Notes: generated by a model from the sequence alone, not told the origin. A stretch of 64,000 nt of DNA from Protula sp. h YS-2021 (GCA_949752745.1 OX457024.1:55120510-55184509); one strand, 5' to 3'. Shown: positions 10,522-22,136, counted from the first letter of the stretch. Numbers and translations: made by a program.

Positions 10522-10548
10522 TTCCAGAACTGTCGTTTCTCAACTACT

Positions 10549-10554
10549 TAAGGT
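10549..10554. repeat. Right target-site duplication TAAGGT
   Basis: Identical to 5639-5644 and directly adjoining the ACT terminus. Confidence 0.85.
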
Positions 10555-10900
10555 TTTCGTTTAGCTTTTTTGCTATCTAACTCTTGTTTGATTTTATCTT
10601 TCATTTGAACACTACAGCTTTGAATGGCTCAGCACTGTCTTTCAGGTGCAGCTTTTCTGTGCCAGGAAAGTTGCCATTTTCATCAAACATTCCTGTAATT
10701 TTGCTTGGCACCTGTTGTGCTTTGTCGCAGGTCACAGCTACTAAGTCATCATGGATTGTGGACAGCTTGAGATTTTCACTCGAGCTTAACCTTAAGATGG
10801 CTGGGCCATTTACATCAACCACGTAAAATTGAACAGTAAACCCATTCACTTTGTTGTAGGAAACTAATTTGAAACCTGTCACTGGTTTTGGAACCTTTGT
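10555..10900 (-). pseudogene. Ty3/Gypsy pol fragment: protease to RT junction
   Basis: On the minus strand: KLVSYNKVNG, FYVVDVNGPAILRLSSS, LVAVTCD, then FDENGNFPG, LHLKDSAEP and, after a stop, KIKQELDSKKAKR. These are the recurring blocks between the aspartic protease and the first RT motif of invertebrate Gypsy elements (usual forms: FFVVDVNGPAILGL, GIGKFPGEY-LKDDA-P, and then the DELD helix). It is the upstream neighbour of the fragment at 4904-5638. Confidence 0.8.
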
Positions 10901-11439
10901 TTTTCTTGTTGCAAGTTGTTGTGTGTTGCTAGTTGCACCTGTATCAAATTTACTTTAAGGGAATAATCATCATGCTTGAGCAGGGTCGATTAAATGTTAA
11001 TGTTTGTAAACAGCTCTTGCCTTGCTGGTGTTGTGATGGCTTCGAAATGCCTCATGCTATTTTCATCGGGGTCGCTGTCCTCAGCTGCTATCTATTGAAC
11101 TATTTTGTGCTTTTTCCAACGTGTCCCTGATCTGGATCCGGGACGGCGTGTCCTATTCTTGTGTTTGTCACGTGCTTACCTTGTGCGGGAATGCCATTTG
11201 CTGCGACACTTTATCTTGGTGTTTACATAGTGTAGCATGTCTAGTTGGTCCAGCTCAATGTTTATTAGAAATTCATTAACATTTTTTATGAATAAATGGA
11301 CAATTGAAATTTGACATCTTAAAACCTTGTAACGCGATATCAGCATAGGCGTATTGATCGCAAACTGTGTGCAATGTGACAGATTATAGCTTGTATGTGT
11401 AAGTGGACTACAGCGTTTCACGTTCCCATTTGCTAAAGA

Positions 11440-11441
<2 letters not shown>
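10901..11441. other. No gene seen
   Basis: Several stops in all frames, no recognisable protein motif and no strong repeat structure. The first part may be further Gypsy protease/Gag debris (minus strand), but I cannot support it. Confidence 0.5.
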
Positions 11442-11690
<249 letters not shown>

Positions 11691-11809
11691 GTTTAGCCTA
11701 CGGTTAAAAATGTTTTTAGATTAAGTTATTTGAAGTAGAAAGATACAGGAAAGAAAATTATGGGAAACTGTGAAATCCGCATTTTTTATCATGACCTTAG
11801 AGAGCAATT

Positions 11810-12350
11810 AACCAGTATTTCAAAAACTGGGAGAGCGATTTTGGGCTTATTTGCGACCTTTTCGATCTAAAAGACTATATGTAAGAGCTATCTCAATGAC
11901 CTTGACCTCGGTCATGGTCAATGGCAAAACTGGAAGCTAACCATTATCTCGAAAACGGTTAAAGCGATTTTGAGCTTATTTTCGATCCTTTGGGCGTTAA
12001 GGAGTTAAGTAAGAGAAACTTCGGTGACCTTGCCCATTTTGATCATCTTCAATGTCAAAAACCGGACATTGAACATTATCTCGAAATTATTAGAGATTGG
12101 GCGATTTTAAACTTATATACGATCGTCTGGTTCTAAAAGACCATATGTAAGAGCTCTCTCCGTGACCTTGTCCTTCTCGCTCATGGTCAATGTCAAGAAC
12201 CGAAAGTGGGCCATTATCTCGAAAACGGTTAGAGATCGAGCGACTTTGAGCTTATTTAAGGCCCTTTGGGTCTAAAAGAGGAGATTAAGAGAAGAGATAC
12301 CTTGGTGATCTTCACCTCCTCGTTCATGGTCAATTCAGAATTTTGAGAGT
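11810..12350 (+). repeat. Tandem repeat of about 135 bp with GACCTTGACC cores
   Basis: About three and a half diverged units, each with TTATCTCGAAAACGGTTA, GAGCTTATTT, a CTAAAAGA segment, and GTGACCTTG...TCATGGTCAATG. Similar words in reverse orientation occur around 3840-4320. Repeats of this kind are common in lophotrochozoan and hemichordate genomes (recollection, not tested). Confidence 0.75.
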
Positions 12351-12769
12351 TCATAATCGTATTTTTTGGTCTCCAAGTGTAATTTTTGCGCTACGTCACT
12401 GGTTTCGTTTGTAAACAATGCTTCGTGCTTGTGAAATGGTTGTTTTTGTATTTTAATTTATTATTTTCTAGGGAAATTCAAACGAAGTTTAAAAACAGCT
12501 TTGGAATTCTTAACTCTTCGGAAATATTCTAAAGATGTCAGTTGTTGAAGGAAACCACCCATTTTTAAGGTAAAAAGAATGTTTGGGGTATATGCAGCAA
12601 TATCTTACCTTTTTCAAAACTTTTTATTAGCACCTCCAAATTGTTAAACACAATGAAAGACAGGGGTGAGTTTGGAAGTTAAGAAATTACAAGGAATGCT
12701 AGTGGGTGGTGTTGAACTAAGTGGTCAAGATGAATAAAACAGCCTATTAGAGTCTTGCGTTTTAGTGTG
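12351..12769. other. No gene seen
   Basis: AT-rich sequence without motifs or clear repeats. Confidence 0.5.
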
Positions 12770-13035
12770 TTTACACTGTTCACATGGGTTCCAATATCCT
12801 TTTCAACCAAAAATCGACGTCGGATTGACGCTGGCAACCCGACTTCATTCTGACTTTGAAAAATTGGTTCCATTTTATATACAACTAAAACCCGACGTCG
12901 GATTGACGTTGGAACCCTAGGTCATTCTGACGTTGAAAATCCGACGTCGGTTTCATTATACATACAACCAAAACCGGCACGTCGGTCAGACATCAGAAAG
13001 ATCTGGTCACGACGTCGACCCGACATCATTCTGGC
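12770..13035 (+). repeat. CCGACGTCGG minisatellite (about 80-bp unit)
   Basis: About two and a half units of ACAACTAAAACCCGACGTCG followed by GATTGACG and CATTCTGACGTTG, ending in CTGCGGTGGG. This looks like the internally repetitive interior or end of a small DNA transposon. The unit is rich in perfect GACGTC palindromes. Confidence 0.7.
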
Positions 13036-13129
13036 GTCTACATGCTTGCTGCGGTGGGTCTCAACTGTTTAAATGACTGTTCAGCTAACCATATAGGGTA
13101 TTAACTGTATTCCGGATCAGGGACAATAT

Positions 13130-13935
13130 GCAAAAAACTTTAACAGAGGTTTTAACATCAATAAACCTATGTTAAATCTAACACCACTGTTAAGTTTTTG
13201 TCAGCGATATGCATAAATTAACACTGCTGTTAAAACCTATGTTAAGTGGGGATATAACAACTAAAATTTAACACACCCTTGGACCTATGTTAAGAACTTA
13301 ACAACGGTTTGGAAAAATGAATGTTTTAGATATAATTGAAGAAAAAGAGCAATCTTTGCGAAGACAAAGGGTTTTTCGGGATCAAACAGACCCAATTGAT
13401 TATTATGACGATGACTAACTTTATTCAAGGTATAGATTTACCCGAAGGGGGATATTGTTTTTGAGCGACATCCTGCAAGACATTCATTCGAAAACAAAAC
13501 GCAATCATACTTTGCCGGGGTATGCAAAAACTATCTTTGGCCTCTTAAAATACCTTGCAACGGGATCTTTTCATCAAGTTATTGGGGATGGGATTTGGCA
13601 AGTACACCAGTTGATAGTTTAAAGATGTGTTTCAAGCTTTGTTCATGACATGAGTTCAGTGGTTTCGCAGTTCGGAAAAATAAAATCATGAAAAAGAACA
13701 TGTCCGTAGCGGGTTTCGAACCTCCAGTCTCGTGACTACGCAGCTGATTCGCTAGCAGTTGCGCTATTCAGGCATTTGCTCGAACAGCAAACGCTTTCTT
13801 ATTAAAAGTCTAACGAACCAGGCAGAAACCGTTGTTAACTTTAACACCGTGATGTAAGCTAACATACCTTTTATGCATGCGACTTAACAACGATATGATA
13901 CTCAACAGTGGTGTTAAACCTAACAACGGTTTTTA
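13130..13935. repeat. TTAACA-rich repeat with mirrored ends
   Basis: Both ends are dense in TTAACA/TGTTAA words. AACACCACTGTTAAG near 13181 has an inverted partner, CAGTGGTGTTAAAC, near 13904, and AACGGTTTTTA near 13925 mirrors the left-end words. This suggests a small inverted-repeat element of about 0.8 kb. The interior (13316-13640) has no coding motif. Confidence 0.45.
13704..13776 (-). repeat. tRNA-derived SINE-like head
   Basis: The minus strand shows an A-box-like TAGCGCAACTG and a perfect B box, GGTTCGAAACC. The 5' GCCTGAA and 3' TACGGA ends do not pair as an acceptor stem, so this is a tRNA-derived repeat rather than a working tRNA. Confidence 0.55.
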
Positions 13936-14170
13936 CTTCGTGAAAGCTTTGGATTCGCTTATCTCTACTTTTAGATGGGTTCCCTTCCGGTTATTTATTA
14001 CCACGCAATAGAAATGAATTTTTTCCTTGTAAATAGAATGGTACCCTTCACTCTCCGTCTTGTCCTTCCTCCATCCAACCAATCAGAATGCGAGAATGCT
14101 AAGAATTACGTCATTCGAAGACACCAATCATTCCCTTCAAGCGTGGTGTTTACAACACACGCCTATCTGT
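13935..14170 (+). repeat. DIRS copy 1 left inverted terminal repeat
   Basis: Shares ATTCGCTTATCTC, TTTTAGATGGGTTC, ATTACCACGCAA and TCATTCCCTTCAAGCG, in order, with 22150-22360 (copy 2). It is inverted relative to 29580-29770. Confidence 0.8.
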
Positions 14171-15177
14171 GTGCTCCGCTTTTTTCTTTAGAAAAAGAGA
14201 ACTAGGCAAGGTGTGATTTTGCTTTTTATTTGCTGCATTTCGGGATACTTTTCATCCTCTGAAATGTTGGATAAATTTGATTCAGGATTCTTGCAATTTT
14301 GCAGCATTTGTAACTTCGGTCTGGTAGTTGTTGAGTTTACGCGTTGTGGTGACACCTTTTTCGTCCCGGGAAGTGTGCCGCTCTTCTCCATAGAGAAGCT
14401 ACAAGACCGTTTTTTCATGGTCTAGTTCTTGCACACATCGCCTTGGAGTTGGTCCGGTCTCTACAGCCCACTTTGCCTGCTTTGATTCCCAGTGAGCTAC
14501 AGCTATGGTGCCATCACGGAAATGGCCCGTTTTTTGCTGTATCCGACACTCCTGTGGGACCAGTTAATTCCGTCCAGGTCTTTCTAGACGCTACTACCTT
14601 TAGTCCAGGCAAAACGACGTTTTTAGGCGTTTCTGCTAATTTTGGTGAATTTTTAAATTTTAGCCCATAAACGAGTCCCATGAACGGCACCAGGGTGCCA
14701 TCGATGGCACCTCGAAGCCCATTTATGCCCCTCGGGGTAGGCCTAAGTTTGGTTTTACGGCCTCATGCGCCCCAACCCTAGTACCTATTTCTAGGTATTG
14801 TTTGCGGCACCCCCCCCCCCACCTCAAATGGGGGATCCCATGGAGGGTATCCCATTTATGGAATCAGCCCAGGGGGGAGTGTCCATTTCAGGGTCGAAGG
14901 ACCCATGGCGAGTCCCACTCTAGGGTATCAAGGGTTGGTCCCATTTTCGGGCCCATGGGCAGATCCCGTTTTGGGATCGCCAGGGAATCCCGAAAATGGA
15001 CTCAAACGACCCGTTTCGGTTTTTTCTTGTTGTGAAATCCCGAAAATGCCTATGAATATTTTGGTAACGGCTGGAGGAAAGGGAGTGGTTGTCGTACCAT
15101 CTACGGTCACTCTTAAAAAATATCCAGAATGATAACAGCTGTTGTACTTATGTATTTACCTTTCTGTCTACTAGTGA
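14171..15177 (+). other. DIRS copy 1 5' leader
   Basis: Non-coding by appearance. It is similar to 22390-23085 of copy 2 (shared GTCCCGGGAAG, GCACACACCGCCTTGGAGTT-type words and CCCATGGGCAGATCCC). A C run lies at 14808-14821. No gene is supported. Confidence 0.6.
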
Positions 15178-17260
15178 CATGAACAACAACCGACGCTTCC
15201 GCAGTGTACACATCCTCCCTCAGCTCTCAACCCTCATTCAGTCTGTGATCGTTGTAGACGGAAAAGTTGTTTGCCTCCCTGAGAAGTGGAATGTGTGCAC
15301 TGAGTGCCATCATCTTTCAACGAAAGAGTGGAAACATATTCTGAGGAATAGTAACGATTGCAGGCGCGATAGACGGAAAGCCTTATCATCAGCTCTGTTT
15401 CTTATCCCAGAATATATGGAGGAGACTATGCGCAAGGCCAGCTCAGTGATCTTAGAACAGGTCTCCACGTCTGTGAAGATAGACATGGGCTCGGAATCGG
15501 ATGCCTTTGCAGTGGACAGAAAAATGGAGAAATCTCGCAAGCGCAGTGCACACTCCGAAACAGTGGCCGAGCTAGACGTCCCAGATGGCAAACAGACGGA
15601 AACATTGAGGATTGTCTGGGCTCTTAGCCCTATGGATAGTGTCAAAAAGGAGGCGGCTTCAGAGCCAGCAGCCATCCCAGAGCAGGTAAAGGTCACACAC
15701 ACGGATTTGGGAGCAAGTTTTTCTGCGATGTCGGGTCAGCTGGGGATCCCACCTCAAACGGAGCTGTCTCGTCTCCCTCAGATTCCTCGCCTACCTAGTG
15801 AGTTTTCGACGTTTCTGTCGTTACAAAGTCAATTACAGAAACAGCTCTAACTACAGTTCAAAGGACAGAGCGCAGAATCCCATCACAAACGTAAGCCGTC
15901 TGCTACTATTTCTCGCCCGCCGCCGGACACACAGCCGTCCCTTACCCAGTCCCCCCTCTCTCTGGCTTGGGCCCGAGCACTCAGCCAACGGAAGTGGAGG
16001 TTATTAGTGACGCCGGTTCCTCGGAGCTCCCCCCTTTTAGGTCACGTATCGGGTCTAGCAGGAGAAGAGGATGAAGACTTAATACACTCAGTGACATCTC
16101 CCCTGTCTTCAATTCCCCACAACCGGGAACGAGAGATTTATACTCCCTCGGGCACTGCCCCATTACGCTCAGAGGCCGCAGAGCACGGGGAGGAGCCCAA
16201 ACAGGACTCGGGAGACCAAGAATGTGAAGACGAGGACTCCGATGAGGAAACGGGAGACACGCCCCATCAGCCCAGTTCCGCCTTCATCTCAGAGAGATGG
16301 ACTATGTAAGATCTCCGAGTAGTGATTAGAAACTCTGGAAAGATCCAGCAGCGGCAGGAATACACCCAATCAGGACCCCCTTCCCTCCGGATTACACACT
16401 ACGTAGTGAGAATGACATTCCTTCGATCTCTTCTTCTACAATGGCTCCAGAAGATGTACCCTTTCGATACGCAATCCAAGAGATTGCTCGCTTAGCGAAT
16501 GTTGCAACCGGCTACCCATCTCTCGACAAGGAGGATCCCCCGATCCGGATGACCTCTCAAACAGCTCCACTGCATCAAGATCCATTTATCGCACTTCCTA
16601 CTAGCGAGGGCATTGCCAATGCCATAGCAGTGCGGTCAAGGGAGTTCAAGAGGATGGACAACGCTGAAGGGTGTACCTTATCCAGTTTTCACGCCTCGCG
16701 ACACTGTGAGACCGGGCCCGTATCGGCCATCGGACGATTTGTTACCGTCCGCAACGATTCAGACATTTCGCTAGTAGAGAAGTACGCCAAGACCATTTAG
16801 GCGTCCTTCCATCACATTCTTAATATTATGTCCTTTCAGGACCATACTTTGAAAGCATTGAAAACGCTATGGGAGGGTCTACGCCTCAATGATCCGGTCA
16901 CTTCCAAACTATTGGAGTGTTTGGCTCTGGCAATCAGGGACATAGTCAAATTGGCCACATTCCTGATGACGTCCATGGTGTTTCTCAGACGGGACGCGTT
17001 CTTACAGCACTGCTGGTCGAGCGTGAAAGGGCTGAGAGATTTACGCCGCGCTCCCGTCCTAGGTGAGAAAGAGATGTTTCATCACGCAGAGATCGAGAAA
17101 GTCAATCAAGAGAGCCGCTCTCTGTCACAAGACTTTGCCCTTATGTCTAGAATGTTACGTGCCCCTCTCCCCGTTCAAACGCAAGACACCTCAGCACCAA
17201 AGCTCGGAAAAGACGAAGCCCAGCGCATAGTCTCAGCCACCGCCGGCCAAGAAACCTAAA
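15178..17260 (+). pseudogene. DIRS copy 1 Gag-like region
   Basis: Seen in several frames: CTECHHLSTKEWKHIL (second half of the DIRS N-terminal Cys motif C-x2-C...C-x2-C-H), RRDRRKALS, an ETVAELDVPDGK block, and then 16828-17140 with MSFQDHTLKALKTLWEGLRL, SKLLECLALAIRD and FLRRDAFLQHCW, the capsid-like helical part shared almost residue for residue with copy 2 at 24781-25110. The first Cys pair is lost. Frameshifts near 15850, 16310 and 16800 break it. Confidence 0.75.
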
Positions 17261-17387
17261 CCGAGTCAAGTCACCAGTCAGAAGGGCCCATCGCCGCAGC
17301 AAAGCAGGTAGCAGCCAACCAAAGTAACACCCAGATACTCCTTCGTCTCTTGGCAATGCTTTAATAAATGCAGATAACATAAAAGAA

Positions 17388-18880
17388 TTGCAATCCTGCA
17401 ACAACTGCTGGCCCGTAGGAGGAAGGCTAGGCAAATTCTGGCAAGCTTGGGCAGAAATAGGGGCCCTCCGCCGAGTAGTCCGATGGTTGAAAAACGGCTA
17501 CTCCCTCCCTTTCAAACGGGATCAGAGGGGTCACAAAATTCCTATTCCCCTCTCCATTCAAGCTGCTAAAACCTTGCCACCGCCTATCCCAAGACTTCAG
17601 AAAAAAGACCTGGGTCTACAAGAAATTCTGTTACCCCTGAAAGAAAAAGAGGCCATAGAGGAAATGCCCGAAGCCCAAACAGCTTTTCAGCAGGGTTTTC
17701 CTAGTCCCAAAAAAGTCAGGTGGATGGAGACTAGTAATAGACCTCTCCACCCTCAACGAGTTCCTATTAACAACGACATTTCAAATGTATACGGCCCAAA
17801 TCATAAAAGAAAGAATTCAGGCAGGGATGTAGAGCACTTCGAGAGACCTATCCGATGCTTACCTCCACATCCCATTGCACCACTCAGCCAAGAAATTTCT
17901 AGGTTTACAAGTGGGCACAGAACGTTTTTGGTTTCGGGCACTCCCTTTCGGCCTTTCCACGGCCCCGTAAGTTTTCTCAAAAGTAACGAAAGTTCTGAAA
18001 TCATGGGCCCGTCCGGAAGGTATGCTTAGCCCATCTAGACAAAAGGATAGCCTACCAACAAACGTTAACTCTGGCGCAAAAAGCTTTGCAGGTAGGGCTC
18101 GTGGTCAATCTACCCAAATCAGAACTCTCACCCACACAGAACATCATATTCCTCGGGAAAAAGCGGGGCCTAAGAAATGCCAGGGTCTTTCCTACCGAGG
18201 AGAGGCCATAAAAGCAATTCCTACAAGCAAAATAGTAAGATTACAGGCAATGAAATCCCTTCTAGGCCTCTTAGTTGCGAACCAAAAGACGGCCCCCCTG
18301 GGCCGCCTACACTACAGGCCTTTCCAGAGGCAGGTCAAGTTTGCATTAAGGCAAGGAAGGTTCCCACAAGCCAGAACGGAAATTTCCAAGAAGGCACAAT
18401 CCCTTCTGCAGTGGTGGTGCGATCCCATCGTAATGACCGAGGGTGTCCCATTTCACCCCATCTCCGGAAATAGAACTCCAAACGGATTCGTCGCAGAAGG
18501 ATTGGGGAATACACTATCAGGCCAAGCATGGAAAGGGATATGGGCTCCCTTACTAAGCAAACACCATATCAGTTGGTTAGAGTTACGAGTAGTCTGGATA
18601 GCTGTAAACAAATTGGACCATCTCCTCAAGAACAAATCAGTCCTATTTTTGTTGGACAATTCCACAGCAGTGGCTTATCTAAACAGACAGGGAGACAAGA
18701 TCTCTCTCACTCTCGAAACTAGCATTCAAGATCCTATACTTTGCCCGTCAATGTCAGATTACCCTCACAGCCCAACATTTGGCAGGAAAACTCAATGTTT
18801 TGGCAGATCTAGCCTCCAGGGAGGAGCAAGTAATCCACACGGAATGGTATCTAGCACGCACATCTTTTCTATGGATGGTA
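17388..18880 (+). pseudogene. DIRS copy 1 reverse transcriptase and RNase H
   Basis: RT blocks lie in shifting frames: FWQAWAEIGA, RWLKNGYSLPFKRD, then LHHSAKKFLGLQVG and FWFRALPFGLSTAP. Compared with copy 2, about 29 bases are deleted near 18022 and take away the whole YLDDWL active-site motif. RNase H blocks follow at about 18470-18800: WEGLGNTLSGQAW in one frame, ISWLELRVVWIAVNKL, VLFLLDNSTAVAYLNRQ. The loss of the catalytic aspartates makes this copy certainly dead. Confidence 0.82.
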
Positions 18881-19290
18881 AGTCAGTCACCATGAGGACC
18901 AACCACCCTTGACCAATTTGCCAACTCCAGGACGACACAACTACCCAAGTTTTTCTCCCTCTGCCCAGACCCATCAGCATGGGCTGTGGACACTCTCAAT
19001 TGCCCATGGCCAGTACAGGAGGTATTGTACGCCTTTCCACCACAGGCGATACTACTCCAAGTCCTCCAGAGAATAATCAAATTAAAACCTCGGTTTCTCC
19101 TCCTAGTAGCTCTGTGGACACCAGAAGCCCCACGGTGAGCTCGGCTGCTGCAATGCTCGGTGGTCAAATTGATCCCAATCCCATGCCACAAAGGGATTTT
19201 ATCCCAGCTACATTGGCAACACTTTCACCCGACGCCGAACTTACTGAACCTGCACCTATGGTGCCTGACCAGTCCTTTTTAAAGAAAACA
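18881..19290 (+). pseudogene. DIRS copy 1 Dam-like methyltransferase domain
   Basis: Frames around 18910-19140 give FANSRTTQLPKFFSLCPDP, WAVDTLNCPWPVQEVLYAFPP, AILLQVLQRIIKLKPRF and LLLVALWTP. DIRS elements are reported to carry a domain related to phage N6-adenine methyltransferases. The order (D-x-F-A-N, D-x-L...W, then YAFPP where DPPY/NPPY is expected, then LLLVA...W) fits that idea. The catalytic motif is altered and the frame is broken. Confidence 0.55.
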
Positions 19291-20218
19291 GGTTTCTCGA
19301 AAGGGTAGTGGATAAGATAGTTAATAGCCACAAGCAATCCACAGCCAAAATATACAGGGCCCAGTGGAATAAATTTGCCTCCTGGTGCAAATTTATTCAC
19401 AATTGGACCCATTCCAAGCTTCCCCACTGGTAGTGGTGGACTTTCTGGACCATCTATTTTCAAACGAAGACTTAAAATTGGGCTCCTTCGAAGGGTACAG
19501 AGCAGCCATAGGCTCCAAACTCAAATCGTGCACAGGTTACGATCCGGGGGAGGATTCGGCCTTATCGCAATTGATTAGACATTTCAAGGTTAATTTCCCC
19601 CTAACACACTCAATATAGCAAAATGTAATATTTGCCTTAGCATCAGGCAAAAGGAGAGGTGAAATTCACGTCCTGGACAGAGTAGTGAGTAAAGAAAATG
19701 GGACGTGGGATAAGGTTTTTCTCGTACCCAGAGCAGGGTTTATGGGTAAAACCCATATCAGTACCCATGGGATTGGCACCTTTGACCACAAAGCACTCCC
19801 ATCTCTTCCAGAAGAACAAATCTCTAAGGGACTAGTTTCATTTTGTCCTGTGAAAGCATTACGTCAGAATTTAGAAGTCTCGGATGTTTATAGGTCACAA
19901 AATCAGAACGCGTTAATCATCTACTATATGCCGAAATTCAACAAAGACCTCTCGAAACGAACGATCTCCTGTTACATAAAAGAGGTCATTTTCATAGTCC
20001 TTCAGTCTGAATTAAACATCAAAGCCCATCAACTCAGGCAGGTGACTACTTCTCTTAGGGCCCTGCACAATGTGTCATTTTCCGATATACTCAAAACAGG
20101 CTGCTGGGCTTCTCCAAACTCGTTTATTAAGTATTACCTTAAAGATTTCTCCCAAGAAATTTCAGGTATTTACTCTTTGGGTCCTTTTATAGCAGCGGAA
20201 GCAACAATTAAGACCTAA
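19291..20218 (+). pseudogene. DIRS copy 1 tyrosine recombinase
   Basis: A SAM-like N-terminal segment (KIVNSHKQSTAKIYRAQWNK) is followed, across frameshifts, by the catalytic half in an open frame at 19685-20218. Visible signatures: SGKRRGEIHVLD (first Arg, just upstream of 19685), KAHQLRQVTTSL (HxxR), and FIKYYLKDF (Tyr nucleophile). Copy 2 has about 13 extra residues (YEKAQSNTKLL region) that are missing here near 20004. All four catalytic positions still seem present although the gene is broken upstream. Confidence 0.8.
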
Positions 20219-21170
20219 ATCATTTATGGTTACAGGCCTTCCACTCCTAGACCTAGGCAATGGCAAGCCAAAGAGTGTGCCACCCAAGGGCCGTGGCGGC
20301 TATCATCACAAGTTCAAGAAGTGACCACACCACCCATGGGTCAAATCACGGACAAGACTATTGTTCCTTTTGAGTTTTACTTTAAGGCCCATATGTATGG
20401 GACCAGAGACGTTTTTATATTCCCTACTTAAGTAACTGAGGGTAAGGTAAGGTCACTGCAGTATAGGCTCCCGTTCTCATAGAAGCATTCACTGTGACTC
20501 CCTTTTGTTCTGGGCTCTCCCAGAAAGAGAAGGGGGATGGAGGACAAACGTCTTTCCGTCTTACCCGGTCGCAAGGACTTGCCATCATCCGATCCCATGA
20601 GAAGGAGAGCCCATCCTGCAGTGACCATACCAAGAGTGCTCATGATACCGTTTATGGGATCTGTGCCCATAAGTGCTTGAATTGTGAATAATCTCAGTAA
20701 TTTTAATTTCTGTGATAATACCTATACACTGTGAGTGTCGAAGAATTATAAATTCACAAATATAACAATCTTTAGCAGTATTTCATCTAATGTCTGAAAA
20801 TCTTGGCAACGCCTTCAGTATGAGTCCCATGTGTACTTACTCAGGGTTGAATGGCCAGTGACACAGCCACAGCTAATTTCTCCTGTGTCGTTCTTTATTT
20901 TACGTAAATCATTTTTTAGATTTACTGTTCTTTTAGGGAGAACTTGTTCAAAGATAATAAAACATTATTATCGTTATTTTAAATTTTACACGTTTTAGGC
21001 ATAGCATAAGTATTCCAGGTTGGGCTCCATCCAGTGGGAGGCAGGAGGGAGATGGATTGGATACTCAGTCGGGCAGTCTGCATGGTCACTAGACATTCTA
21101 GGGGACCATTCTATTTGCAATGAAAAATTCATTTTATTGCGTGGTAATAAATAACCGGAAGCCGAAAACT
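20219..21170 (+). other. DIRS copy 1 3' region
   Basis: Non-coding. It contains GGGCTCCATCCAGTGGGAGG (about 21026), also found at 29110 (copy 2) and inverted near 63583 (copy 3), so it is conserved element sequence. AATAAA-like words occur around 20955. Confidence 0.7.
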
Positions 21171-21783
21171 ATAAGCCGAAAAAGCTGGAATCGGAGCAGT
21201 AGTTTTGAAGTTATGCGCTGTTGAAGTTGTCATGTCTGCTTACTGCCTTAGATACTGTACAGCCTAGGGGGTATTGCCAGTTTAAAAAATGCTTGGGGGG
21301 GGGGGTCTCACCATTAAAAAAATGCGGAGGGGTGGTCCCCAGTAAAACAATGTTGGAGAGGGGGTTCGCCAGTTAAAAAAAATGTGGGGAGGGGGGTCGG
21401 TCACCAGTAGAAAAATGTTGAGGGGCTGGTGACGTCATTTATTCAGTGGGGCGGTGCGCCAGTTAAAAAACTGTATGTGCAAGCTTGAGAAGCACAAAAC
21501 GGAAATGCTCTTTTAGAGCGTTTTGTCGAAACTCTATGGCGTTTTGCCGTTTAGCGCATAATAGCTTGCTGAATATGTGCAATATAAGTGACTCTTTGAT
21601 ATGATATGATATGATATGATATGATATGATATGATATGATATATCAGTTTTTTTTTCGTTTACACCAACAGCATCCTGAACCCCAAATGGGATTGCTGAT
21701 GCTGGATGGGGTGGGATGTGGTATCATCCAGTTTCCCAATCCTGCCCCTGCTTCTTTTTTACGGCCATATGCATTTTTATTGA

Positions 21784-21856
<73 letters not shown>

Positions 21857-22136
21857 ATGTGTGTCTGTGCTTGTATATTTTCAACGATCAATAACATCTT
21901 ATCAACAACCCCCCTCCCCATCTACAAAATAGAAGCCCCGGGGCTCTAATTAGGAAACTGTTTCCTAATAGAAGCCCAGGGGCTTCTATTTGGTTTCTAA
22001 ATGAGCGCCTGGAAATGGTCAGTTTCCAAATAGAAGCCCTGTGCTTTTTTCGGAAACCCCCGGTAGATTGGAACTAGGTAGTATAGAGGGCGCGTACTGT
22101 GTCACAGGGTACTGAACGATGTATAATGCGTAATCA
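21171..22136. repeat. Spacer made of simple and short repeats
   Basis: 21290-21475: about five units of roughly 38 bp (GGGGGTC-CCAGT-AAAAAAATG). 21597-21641: (ATATG)n. 21786-21855: (GT)n. 21938-22035: a foldback with repeated AGAAGCCC/GGGCTTCT words around GGAAACTGTTTCC. No gene is seen. Confidence 0.8.

Larger units (their letters stand above)
5645..10548. mobile_element. Compact 4.9 kb Maverick-signature element with three small genes
   Basis: Seen: the ends read AGTAGTTGAGAAACGACAG at the left and its reverse complement, ending ...CTACT, at the right. Both are flanked by TAAGGT, and both are followed inward by inverted repeats of several hundred bases. Known: Mavericks/Polintons begin AGT, end ACT and make 6-bp target duplications. 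Unlike a normal Maverick (15-20 kb or more, with polymerase, integrase, ATPase and capsid genes), this one carries only a C2HC/acidic protein gene on the plus strand and, on the minus strand, genes for a basic protein and a PC4-like protein. It sits inside a Gypsy pol gene. Inference: a non-autonomous derivative or a distinct small virus-like element mobilised by a related integrase. None of its three genes shows an internal stop. Confidence 0.85.
9722..10548 (-). repeat. Right terminal inverted repeat, interrupted
   Basis: 9722-10252 is the inverted match of 5668-6195, and 10526-10548 is the inverted match of the terminal 23 bases. Between them, 10253-10525 is an extra block with a tRNA-like sequence, E-box palindromes and a CRE/ETS-like module. 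That block is either an insertion in this arm or a deletion from the left one. Confidence 0.85.
13935..21170 (+). mobile_element. DIRS retrotransposon copy 1 (decayed)
   Basis: DIRS elements replicate through reverse transcription and integrate with a tyrosine recombinase, so they make no target duplication. This copy has a left inverted terminal repeat, then Gag, RT/RNase H, a Dam-like domain and recombinase in the usual order. It ends in a 3' region that shares sequence with copy 2 and with the partial copy at 62871-64000. Frameshifts are spread over the whole length. The right inverted repeat is mostly missing: only the segment GTGGTAATAAATAACCGGAAG near 21142-21162 remains, so the internal complementary region is lost. 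Confidence 0.88.
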
